Shown here piece after piece: positions 1 to 5,220 of a stretch of 5,349 bases of DNA. Source of the DNA: Prevotellaceae bacterium (GTDB taxonomy: Bacteria > Bacteroidota > Bacteroidia > Bacteroidales > Bacteroidaceae); assembly GCA_030523505.1 (NCBI GenBank), contig JAUNIK010000211.1:1-5349 (forward strand). Direction: 5' to 3'. The notes beneath the pieces are model-generated. The model saw only the letters and a list, made by a program, of their open reading frames with translations, was not told the DNA's origin and did not search any database. Position numbers and translations under genes: made by a program. Within the stretch, counting starts at the first letter, position 1, and each line of letters opens with the position of its first letter.

Positions 1-712
1 TCACGCCTACCAATGCGTTGAAATACCAGTCAGCACAGTTTGTACCCTTTGAGTTGTACTTGTCGGAACCTACATTTGCAGAACCCTCAACGCCGACCTT
101 CACGCGGTCAGAAACCTTGAAATCTACATCCACACCGAAATGACCGAAAGGACGTACCTTTGTGCCGGTCCAGTTGTATGTACCGAAAGGCTCACCGTTG
201 GTGACAGCCCAGTGTGGGTCTGGCATCATGTCGTAGTCGTAGTAGTTCTTGCCAACAGCATCGTAGTTCTCGTTCATCTGCTTGTTGCTCAAACCAATGT
301 TTGCTGCGATACCACCGAATACAGATACATCAACCAAACGGTTTGGATTGAAACCACAGAAGAGGTTCGAGAGGTTGAACATCAGATCCAACTGTGGTGC
401 TACATAGGTCCACTTGTAAGGGCTGTGAGGCAGATCGACAGACTCCTTCCAACCACCCTTCGACTGCCATGCGTTAGCAGAGAGGCGAAGACCGAGGACT
501 GGGTTGAAGTTATAGCCGATACCCACCTGTGCGTTTGGCGACAGGAGGTCCATGAACTTCGCGTCACCGAGGGTGTACTGGCCACCCACCTTGCCATCAA
601 AATACCAATGAGGATTAAACTCTACAGTCTCTTTCTGCGACTGAGCGCCAGCATTCAGTGACACTGCGAAGAGTGCTACCAATGCTACGAGGAAAGCATT
701 AATCTTTTTCAT
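1..712 (-). CDS. OmpA-like outer-membrane beta-barrel protein, 5' part only (runs off the left edge)
   Basis: The frame is open from an ATG at 712-710 to the window edge, giving 237 codons with no stop, so the C-terminus is missing. It begins MKKINAFLVALVALFAVSLN followed by A-G-A-Q, a clear signal peptide with likely cleavage near residue 23. The mature part alternates hydrophobic and polar residues and is rich in Gly, Asn and aromatics (for example W-Y-F-D-G-K-V-G-G-Q-Y near 36-46, V-G-I-G-Y-N-F near 63-69, and the L-R-L-S-A-N-A-W-Q-S-K-G-G-W block near 75-88). This is typical of an outer-membrane barrel. It closely resembles the N-terminal barrel of Prevotella OmpA-family proteins, which usually carry a peptidoglycan-binding OmpA domain after the barrel. 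The visible part ends at D-W-Y-F-N-A-L-V-G-V, about where the last strand would finish, so presence of the OmpA domain cannot be judged. It is a likely abundant structural envelope protein. The barrel call is firm; the full-length OmpA assignment is inferred. Confidence 0.88.
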   Translation of the reverse strand, partial: MKKINAFLVALVALFAVSLNAGAQSQKETVEFNPHWYFDGKVGGQYTLGDAKFMDLLSPNAQVGIGYNFNPVLGLRLSANAWQSKGGWKESVDLPHSPYKWTYVAPQLDLMFNLSNLFCGFNPNRLVDVSVFGGIAANIGLSNKQMNENYDAVGKNYYDYDMMPDPHWAVTNGEPFGTYNWTGTKVRPFGHFGVDVDFKVSDRVKVGVEGSANVGSDKYNSKGTNCADWYFNALVGV

Positions 713-767
713 AATGATAATATTCTTGTTTTTATTCTTGTTTGCTGTTATAAGCCGATAATCGATG

Positions 768-798
768 TAAAGTTACACATTTTATAGATAATAATAAA
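768..798 (-). promoter_or_regulatory. Possible Bacteroidota-type promoter for the OmpA-like gene
   Basis: On the minus strand TAACTTTAC (775 down to 767) fits the -7 box TAnnTTTG with one mismatch at the last base. A weak -33-like TTTA lies at 798-795 with a 19-base spacer. A start of transcription near 761 would leave a leader of roughly 50 bases before the ATG at 712, with no Shine-Dalgarno motif. The placement is sensible but both boxes are imperfect. Confidence 0.45.
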
Positions 799-870
799 GA
801 AATTAGCCAAAAAAGTTGCATTTAATAACAAAAATCTCGGATTTTGCACCATTGATAGTCGAAAAAATGT

Positions 871-878
871 TACCTTTG
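871..878 (+). promoter_or_regulatory. -7 promoter box (TACCTTTG) for the thioesterase gene
   Basis: TACCTTTG is a perfect match to the Bacteroidota -7 consensus TAnnTTTG. The candidate -33 TTG triplets (844-846 and 852-854) give spacers of 24 and 16 bases, neither ideal, so only the -7 box is supported. Transcription would begin near 885, about 12 bases before the ATG at 897. This excludes the in-frame upstream starts (TTG at 816, ATG at 867), which lie before the transcript start. Confidence 0.65.
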
Positions 879-896
879 TATGCAAATTTCACCATT

Positions 897-1304
897 ATGA
901 TTTACAAGCACAAGATTCAGTATTACGAGACAGACAAGCAGGGCGTTACCCATCATTCCAACTACATCCGTATCATGGAAGAAACTCGCGTTGATGCCAT
1001 GGAGCAGATGGGCTTCGGTTATGAGCGTATGGAGGAGGCAGGCGTGTTCTCACCAGTTATGGGTGTAACCTGCGACTACAAGCGTCCTACTACCTTCGCT
1101 GACATTGTTGAAGTGGAACTTACCGTTCCAGAAATCAGCCGTCTCAAGGCACGTTTTGCGTATAAGATGACCTGTGGAGGAAAGGTAGTATGCCTCGGCA
1201 CATCGCTCCATTGTTTCCTCGACCGCAATGGTCGTCCAGTAGCCATCGAGGAGTATTTCCCAGAGTTTTACAACGAGTTGTTAAAACTCCACACCACGGA
1301 ATAA
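897..1304 (+). CDS. Acyl-CoA thioesterase, hotdog fold (YbgC / 4-hydroxybenzoyl-CoA thioesterase family)
   Basis: This 135-residue cytoplasmic protein has the usual size for a single hotdog domain. Its N-terminus, Y-Y-E-T-D-K-Q-G-V-T-H-H-S-N-Y-I (residues 9-24) followed by M-E-E-T-R (27-31), is the family signature. Asp13 occupies the catalytic aspartate position of 4-hydroxybenzoyl-CoA thioesterases, and His20 matches the conserved H of the Y-H-A-N-Y motif in YbgC. The remainder (C-D-Y-K-R-P near 60-65, then the beta-rich half) follows the hotdog pattern. The family hydrolyses acyl-CoA thioesters and works as dimers or tetramers; the substrate here cannot be told from sequence. The start at 897 is chosen because the family motif begins eight residues later and a consensus -7 box at 871-878 would lie inside any longer reading. 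The leader (AAATTTCACCATT) has no Shine-Dalgarno sequence. The gene stands alone, divergent from the OmpA-like gene and convergent with the surface-protein operon. Confidence 0.9.
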   Translation: MIYKHKIQYYETDKQGVTHHSNYIRIMEETRVDAMEQMGFGYERMEEAGVFSPVMGVTCDYKRPTTFADIVEVELTVPEISRLKARFAYKMTCGGKVVCLGTSLHCFLDRNGRPVAIEEYFPEFYNELLKLHTTE

Positions 1305-1316
1305 AAGACAGACTTC

Positions 1317-1352
1317 AAAAAAGAAAGCGTCCCCTTGATGGGAACGCTTTCT
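1317..1352 (-). terminator. Rho-independent terminator of the minus-strand operon, possibly bidirectional
   Basis: The arms 1322-1334 and 1340-1352 form a 13-base stem around the 5-base loop TTGAT. Read on the minus strand the only imperfection is a G-U wobble, and the stem is followed directly by a run of T (1322-1317). Read on the plus strand the same position is a C-A mismatch and no T-run follows. The hairpin is therefore built mainly to stop transcripts coming from the operon that ends at 1393, although it may also help end the thioesterase transcript, whose stop codon is 12 bases before the T/A tract. Confidence 0.85.
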
Positions 1353-1392
1353 CCTGCCATAAAGGCTTCTATATTTATCACTACACTTGTTG

Positions 1393-1719
1393 TTATTTCA
1401 CAACAACCTTTTTGCCACCGATGATATTTATGCCATGCTGTGGTGCCATAAGCTGGCGACCATTAAGGTCGTAGATAGCAGCACTGTCGTCAGCGCCCAT
1501 CACTGTAGCCTCAATGCCAGCTTCTTCCTCTGTCATTGCTACCACCTCCTTGAAAAACACCCAAGGATCTCCATTGCCGTATGCATCGAGCGCACTGGCA
1601 AGTACATGGAGAACAGTCTTATCGATACTCGGAGAGAACGCGTCAGACTCAACTTCCGGCGCTTTCTCTGCATAGCAGTAAACATCAGTCAGACTCCTCG
1701 TAACCACCGAAGGCTCCAT
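1393..1719 (-). pseudogene. C-terminal fragment of a BspA-type leucine-rich-repeat surface protein, frameshifted
   Basis: The open frame has an ATG at 1719, but its first eight codons re-read, out of frame, DNA that encodes a leucine-rich repeat in the upstream frame. From Ser9 (base 1695) onward it matches what normally follows the last repeat of Prevotella BspA-like LRR proteins. That match is S-L-T-D-V-Y-C-Y-A-E-K-A-P-E, then D-A-F-S, then T-V-L-H-V-L-A-S-A-L-D-A-Y with P-W-x-F-F-K-E-V-V-A-M. It ends with the exported-protein tail A-I-Y-D-L-N-G-R-Q-L-M-A-P-Q and G-G-K-K-V-V-V-K. It has no signal peptide of its own. Dropping one base near 1696 joins it in frame to the preceding barrel ORF and gives one 299-residue protein. 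I therefore read it as the broken 3' half of a fusion gene rather than an independent gene. Translation by coupling to the overlapping upstream ORF (35 bases shared) is possible, but the product could not be exported as it stands. Confidence 0.7.
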
Positions 1720-2293
1720 ATTCGATTTTTGTCAGTGTGCTTGGCAATGTCAGTTTCCCAACGTGGAAGATACCCTGATAGCCATAGCCGAACTCAAGGA
1801 AACCACTGATTTTGCTAGTGCCGGCCTCAAGGCATACTGGTGATGCCTGGAAGGCGAAATCAACAGCTGTGGCATTCTCTCCTGGGGCTTCTTCGGTGGC
1901 ACCCTTCTTGTAGAAGTTTACCGACATACCTGCTGCCAGACGTGAGTACATGCCGAAATACTTACTACGGAACCAGTAGGCGCGTGATGTTGGCATGAGT
2001 GCGAGATAGTCGGAGTGTACCTTCTTAGTCTTTGTCTCACAATAGATATCTTCGAACATAGCTGTTGCACCTACCGAGAAATGCTTGTTGAGATTGCGAA
2101 GATAAGTGATACTGTAAGCGCCATAGGAGTCATCGTTGCCAGTAAAAACATCACCGAGAGACTCTGCGAACAATGTTGCAGTACCGTAGCCGCCGCCGAC
2201 TAATATCTCGTTCTTTGGCATTTCATAGTTCTGGGCACTGGCGCTGAACATCGCAGCGCAAAATAAGAATACTGTTAAGAAAGTTGATTTCAT
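1685..2293 (-). CDS. Outer-membrane beta-barrel protein with its C-terminus replaced by a leucine-rich-repeat stub
   Basis: This is a 202-residue ORF with a signal peptide (MKSTFLTVFLFCAAMFSASA, then Q-N-Y-E) and a beta-barrel-like body. G-G-G-Y-G (33-37), Y-S-I-T-Y-L (60-65), F-S-V-G-A-T-A-M-F (72-80), M-Y-S-R-L-A-A-G-M-S-V-N-F-Y (115-128) and F-L-E-F-G-Y-G-Y-Q-G-I (165-175) read as successive strands. Small barrels of this type normally stop a few residues after the G-Y-G-Y-Q-G strand, with an aromatic C-terminal residue used for barrel assembly. Here, after F-H-V-G (176-179), the sequence changes to L-T-L-P-S-T-L-T-K-I-E-Y-G-A-F-G-G (181-197), which is one BspA-type LRR. It then stops after E-E-S-D because of a one-base shift. 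It starts 11 bases after the Ig-like gene with no Shine-Dalgarno motif, so it is the distal gene of that operon. Pore or binding function is unknown, and the protein may not fold correctly. Confidence 0.78.
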   Translation of the reverse strand: MKSTFLTVFLFCAAMFSASAQNYEMPKNEILVGGGYGTATLFAESLGDVFTGNDDSYGAYSITYLRNLNKHFSVGATAMFEDIYCETKTKKVHSDYLALMPTSRAYWFRSKYFGMYSRLAAGMSVNFYKKGATEEAPGENATAVDFAFQASPVCLEAGTSKISGFLEFGYGYQGIFHVGKLTLPSTLTKIEYGAFGGYEESD

Positions 2294-2304
2294 ATGTTTA
2301 ATAA

Positions 2305-3591
2305 TTATTTAATGATTTTCTTTGCCTTGCCGTTGGCACGCTGGATATATACCTTGCCTGCCTGTGGCTGTGCAGTGCGGATGCCCTCCACTGTGTAGTA
2401 CTCAGCCTTTGCCGAATCAGCGTTGATACCACTGACACCTGCTGCCTTGTTTGGATAGAACACGAGTTCCTTCGCTGCACTTGGATGATACACATCGTAA
2501 GGGTCATTCAAGAAGAGCAAATCCTCGTGGATACTTACATGATATACTGCGTTCTCGTCCTTCTCTGTGTCGAATGCTACAGGGATGTACCACACTCTGC
2601 TGTTCTCCTCGTCGGCTACCACAAAGTCGAGGTGACCAACCTTGTTGTCGTTGGCATCATATACAGGGTTGTTCATATTGGCGTAGCCAGAGGCAGTATA
2701 ATACTCAGGGAGAGTGATTGTGATGCGATTCTGCTCGTCGAGATAGTTAGAGAATTCCACTACCACCGGACCGTCTGCAGGGTGCTCTGGAACAATCACA
2801 TCGTAAACAATGCTGAACTCATCCTGTGGTGCACCATCGAGGAGGATGCTGCCCTCGGTGAACTTGAGTGTGTATTTGCCACTCTTCTTGAATTCCTGAC
2901 GCTGGTTGGTATAGAAATTCAATGTCATCTTATTGCCCTCGGTAGTCCAGTGGTCGTTGCTATCGTAGGCTTTTGTCTGAATGACTACATTGCCGTCCTC
3001 ATCGAGGATCTGTGCCTCGGCCATTTCAAAGAACCCGCGTTTCAGGGTTACGTTCTCAACACCATCGAATGTGAACTCAAAAGGCCAGAGGTCGAAGAGG
3101 CTCACTGGTTCTGCGTTCGAAGGAGTGACAGTGAAAGGAAGGTCAGCCTTCTCGACTGTGTATTTCACAGCAATCTCCCCGTTGCTTTCCTGACCGCACC
3201 ACAAATTACCGCCTTCAATCACGAAGTAGTAAACGCCCGACTCAGGGATTCGCTCACGGGTGTTGATAGTCACTACATTGTCGTTTATCTCGCACACACC
3301 TTCATAGTCGAGGAATGTCACGTATGGTTCACCGAGATAGTGACCATTGTGCTCGCCCCAGATGCCACGCTTGTCAAACTCTGATTCAGGGTAGATGTAG
3401 TAAGTACTGTTTCCATCGATAGTGATGTTATGCACATCGTGGAATGTGAATGTGAGGTGACTCATCTGTCGGTCGGTGATAGTAGAACCATCGGCAGGTG
3501 TAACTGTGTAATTAGCAAAAATGTCATCCTGTGCGAACGATGTAGCACAGGCGCAAATCAACATGACTGCAATACTTAATACTTTTTTCAT
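2305..3591 (-). CDS. Exported surface protein with tandem Ig-like beta-sandwich domains and a Prevotella-type C-terminal tail
   Basis: This is a 428-residue protein of unknown function. Residues 1-20 (MKKVLSIAVMLICACATSFA, then Q-D-D) are a signal peptide without an obvious lipobox. Two related modules follow. One spans about 27-148, starting Y-T-V-T-P-A-D-G-S with L-T-F-T-F-H-D-V-H-N-I-T-I. The other spans about 152-268, starting F-T-V-T-P-S-N-A-E with F-E-F-T-F-D-G-V-E-N-V-T-L. They end similarly (I-A-V-K-Y-T-V and F-S-I-V-Y-D-V). A third, more divergent beta-rich module covers about 275-380. Residues 386-428 form a conserved tail (G-I-N-A-D, Y-Y-T-V-E-G-I-R, P-Q-A-G-K-V-Y-I-Q, K-K-I-I-K) seen on many secreted Prevotella proteins and reminiscent of C-terminal sorting signals. 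No catalytic motif is visible, so adhesion or glycan binding is only a guess. The leader GAAAAAACA before the ATG lacks a Shine-Dalgarno. There is no TAnnTTTG box between 3592 and 3649, so transcription probably enters from the promoter near 3810. Confidence 0.82.
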   Translation of the reverse strand: MKKVLSIAVMLICACATSFAQDDIFANYTVTPADGSTITDRQMSHLTFTFHDVHNITIDGNSTYYIYPESEFDKRGIWGEHNGHYLGEPYVTFLDYEGVCEINDNVVTINTRERIPESGVYYFVIEGGNLWCGQESNGEIAVKYTVEKADLPFTVTPSNAEPVSLFDLWPFEFTFDGVENVTLKRGFFEMAEAQILDEDGNVVIQTKAYDSNDHWTTEGNKMTLNFYTNQRQEFKKSGKYTLKFTEGSILLDGAPQDEFSIVYDVIVPEHPADGPVVVEFSNYLDEQNRITITLPEYYTASGYANMNNPVYDANDNKVGHLDFVVADEENSRVWYIPVAFDTEKDENAVYHVSIHEDLLFLNDPYDVYHPSAAKELVFYPNKAAGVSGINADSAKAEYYTVEGIRTAQPQAGKVYIQRANGKAKKIIK

Positions 3592-3649
3592 TGTTTTTTC
3601 GATTTTTAGTTTATTACATTATTATTTTTATTCAATTATCATTCTTACT

Positions 3650-3664
3650 CCCCCTTTTTGGGGG
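3650..3664 (-). other. GC-rich hairpin between the small membrane-peptide gene and the Ig-like protein gene
   Basis: CCCCC-TTTTT-GGGGG forms a perfect 5-base-pair G-C stem with a 5-base loop, the only GC-rich patch in an otherwise A/T-rich stretch. On the minus strand it comes 12 bases after the stop of the small gene and about 58 bases before the ATG of the Ig-like gene. It has no following T-run, so it is a weak intrinsic terminator at best. It could be an attenuator, a processing or stability element, or a partial terminator setting the ratio of the two genes. Confidence 0.45.
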
Positions 3665-3676
3665 CTAGGGCTTTCG

Positions 3677-3784
3677 CTACAGCACGAAGATCTGGATGAC
3701 GGCGAGTATGAATGCCACCACGAATATTGTGTAGATGGCAATCTGCAAAACCCATGCAATCTTGTTTCGGATATACGCTTTCAT
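3677..3784 (-). CDS. Small single-pass membrane peptide, 35 residues
   Basis: An ATG at 3784-3782 opens a 35-codon frame ending in TAG at 3679-3677. The product starts M-K-A-Y-I-R-N-K-I-A-W and continues as an unbroken hydrophobic stretch, roughly residues 9-35 (I-A-I-Y-T-I-F-V-V-A-F-I-L-A-V-I is its core). It has a positively charged N-terminus (K2, R6, K8) and a single Gln near the end. This is the shape of a small inner-membrane protein with its N-terminus inside. Support for it being real comes from a perfect -7 box (TATATTTG followed by C) at 3817-3810, which would start transcription about 19 bases before the ATG. The G/C content of the ORF also sits well above that of the flanking A/T-rich DNA. 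I do not recognise the family. It could be a leader gene or a membrane partner of the neighbouring regulator or surface proteins. The alternative is a chance ORF in a 5' leader. Confidence 0.65.
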   Translation of the reverse strand: MKAYIRNKIAWVLQIAIYTIFVVAFILAVIQIFVL

Positions 3785-3809
3785 AACGCTTGTTTTTTTA
3801 TTGACTGTG

Positions 3810-3817
3810 CAAATATA
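3810..3817 (-). promoter_or_regulatory. -7 promoter box (TATATTTG) for the minus-strand operon
   Basis: Read on the minus strand, 3817 down to 3810 is TATATTTG followed by C, a perfect TAnnTTTGY match. No clear TTTG -33 box is present at the usual distance; instead the TTTTATAAAA palindrome at 3838-3847 begins 20 bases upstream. The predicted transcript start near 3803 leaves a leader of about 19 bases before the small membrane-peptide ATG. No other consensus box is found before the Ig-like gene, so this is the best candidate promoter for the whole operon. Confidence 0.65.
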
Positions 3818-3837
3818 CATTGATGTATTATTCTTTC

Positions 3838-3900
3838 TTTTATAAAAACGTGATTTGTTTCTATAACTTTTTATAAAAATTCCGCTCTTTTTATAAGAAA
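3838..3900. repeat. Three TTTTATAAAA-type palindromic elements in the divergent promoter region
   Basis: TTTTATAAAA (3838-3847) and TTTTTATAAAAA (3868-3879) are perfect palindromes, and TTTTTATAAGAAA (3888-3900) is a degraded third copy. Their centres are about 31 and 20 bases apart, close to three and two helical turns, so they would sit on roughly the same DNA face. They lie between the -7 boxes of the small-peptide operon and the AraC-type regulator, and the first covers the -33 region of the former. They could be operators, UP-like A/T elements or simply curved DNA; low-complexity A/T sequence weakens the case. Confidence 0.4.
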
Positions 3901-3933
3901 TACACTGTTTTCGACAAAATTATAATGAAATCC

Positions 3934-3965
3934 TTGCTTTTTTACAATGATTTTCTGTAATTTTG
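3934..3965 (+). promoter_or_regulatory. Bacteroidota-type promoter for the AraC-family regulator
   Basis: TTG at 3934-3936 and TAATTTTG at 3958-3965 match the -33 and -7 boxes with a 21-base spacer, within the range reported for this phylum. Transcription would begin near 3972, about 19 bases before the ATG at 3991, which supports that start codon. The leader has no Shine-Dalgarno motif. Confidence 0.65.
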
Positions 3966-3990
3966 TGCTGTTCAAAAAAGCAATCTCAAT

Positions 3991-5220
3991 ATGTTCGCAA
4001 CAATACTATATTTCCTGCCAAGCATCGTCTCGGGACTCTGGTGCGTCATCTTCCTTACCAAGATGAAGAACCTACGCCAGACTCTTTTCACTGTGTTGCT
4101 GGCAGCATTCACATTCTATTTCGCCACCAACGCCATATACATCATTCCTGCCACCAACTACGATGCATTGGTAAAGATGGATGCCATCGACATACCCCTC
4201 GTGCTGATGATTTTGGCAACCATCATCATATATTTCCATTTCTTACGCGCAAAACCAAAGTTCAGTGGAGTGCAGATAACGCTCTTCGTACCAGCGATCA
4301 TTGTCGGCACCATAGCCAACCTGCTGTATTACATCATCGGTTTTGATAATGCAGCCACTCTGATAGAACTCGCCGACAAGGGAATGCCGATACCACCGGA
4401 ATATAAAACCGAGATATACCGTATGTATAACTTCTTCTCTGAGCCGTTTGTCAACTTCTGCGCCGTCATATTCTTCATCTTTATCGGTGTAGAGTATATC
4501 CTCGTGGCACAGAAAAAAGGCTATCATTTCGGCGATATCACACGCTTTTTCTTCCGGGGCAAGGCACTTCCGCTTGAATTTGCCATCGCCACACTCTTCA
4601 TGTTTATGATTCTGCTGTCACAGCCGATGACACTCTTCGGTCGCCGATTCTATCTCGATCATGCCACCACAGGCATCATCATCTGCTTTATGTTCGCCAT
4701 CGTGCAGCATTTCATCTGTTATATAGAGTATTATAGCGACAGTCTCTCCGAACTCACCCTCTACCGCCTGTTCCATCTGCAGATAGCCCCTGTGGCACCC
4801 GTTGCTAATGATGTCGCTGCACAGGATGCACCAGACGCTCACGAGGTTAAGGTCATCTCATCGCGAATGACGAAGGTTGCCGAGCGTTTCCGTCAGATGA
4901 TGGAAGAGGAACGTATCTACAGGGACGAGAACATCAGCTTGGGCACCATCGCTGAGGAGATCGGCGTGAGTCGTGCATCGCTCTCAACGCTTATTGTCAA
5001 CACCTACGGCATGTCGTTCCGCGAGCTCCTCACCAAATACCGTATTGAGCACGCTCAGCGTTTCATGCTTGCCAACCCCACAGCCACCCAGGAGGTTGTC
5101 GCCCGAGAGTGTGGTTACAAGAACGCCCAGTATCTTAACAGCCGTTTCAAGGAACTCACCGGCAGCACTCCCGCAATGTGGATGGCCCAGAACTCGTCAC
5201 ACGAAACAAGTCGTTCATAG
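3991..5220 (+). CDS. Membrane-tethered AraC-family transcriptional regulator
   Basis: This is a 409-residue protein with two parts. Residues 1 to about 247 contain seven likely membrane helices, near 5-24, 31-52, 66-84, 95-117, 150-172, 194-213 and 225-246, joined by short loops. The longest loop (118-149) carries E-L-A-D-K-G-M-P-I-P-P. A flexible Ala/Pro/Val-rich linker (265-285) leads to an AraC/XylS DNA-binding domain at about 296-400. The first helix-turn-helix lies at 317-338 (L-G-T-I-A-E-E-I-G-V-S-R-A-S-L-S). The second is at 365-387 (T-Q-E-V-V-A-R-E-C-G-Y-K-N-A-Q-Y-L-N-S-R-F-K), followed by the typical L-T-G-S-T-P-A-M-W. The layout suggests a sensor in the inner membrane that binds DNA directly, with no kinase, sugar-binding cupin or two-component receiver domain. 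It is transcribed divergently from the small-peptide and surface-protein operon and shares its intergenic region, so that operon and its own promoter are the natural candidate targets. Ligand unknown. The fold call is firm; the target is inferred. Confidence 0.92.
   Translation: MFATILYFLPSIVSGLWCVIFLTKMKNLRQTLFTVLLAAFTFYFATNAIYIIPATNYDALVKMDAIDIPLVLMILATIIIYFHFLRAKPKFSGVQITLFVPAIIVGTIANLLYYIIGFDNAATLIELADKGMPIPPEYKTEIYRMYNFFSEPFVNFCAVIFFIFIGVEYILVAQKKGYHFGDITRFFFRGKALPLEFAIATLFMFMILLSQPMTLFGRRFYLDHATTGIIICFMFAIVQHFICYIEYYSDSLSELTLYRLFHLQIAPVAPVANDVAAQDAPDAHEVKVISSRMTKVAERFRQMMEEERIYRDENISLGTIAEEIGVSRASLSTLIVNTYGMSFRELLTKYRIEHAQRFMLANPTATQEVVARECGYKNAQYLNSRFKELTGSTPAMWMAQNSSHETSRS

Noticed and set aside
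140..661. A 173-codon open frame on the plus strand
   Set aside because: It is the antisense shadow of the OmpA-like gene, whose minus-strand frame has a signal peptide and barrel pattern but no stop inside the window.
1387..1809. Plus-strand open frame of 140 codons facing the LRR fragment
   Set aside because: It contains no recognisable motif, while the minus strand at the same place encodes a well recognised LRR C-terminus and sorting-like tail.
2485..3384. A 299-codon open frame on the plus strand
   Set aside because: It lies wholly antisense to the Ig-like protein gene, has no signal, domain or promoter, and is rich in Val, Cys and His as expected from a reverse-complement shadow.
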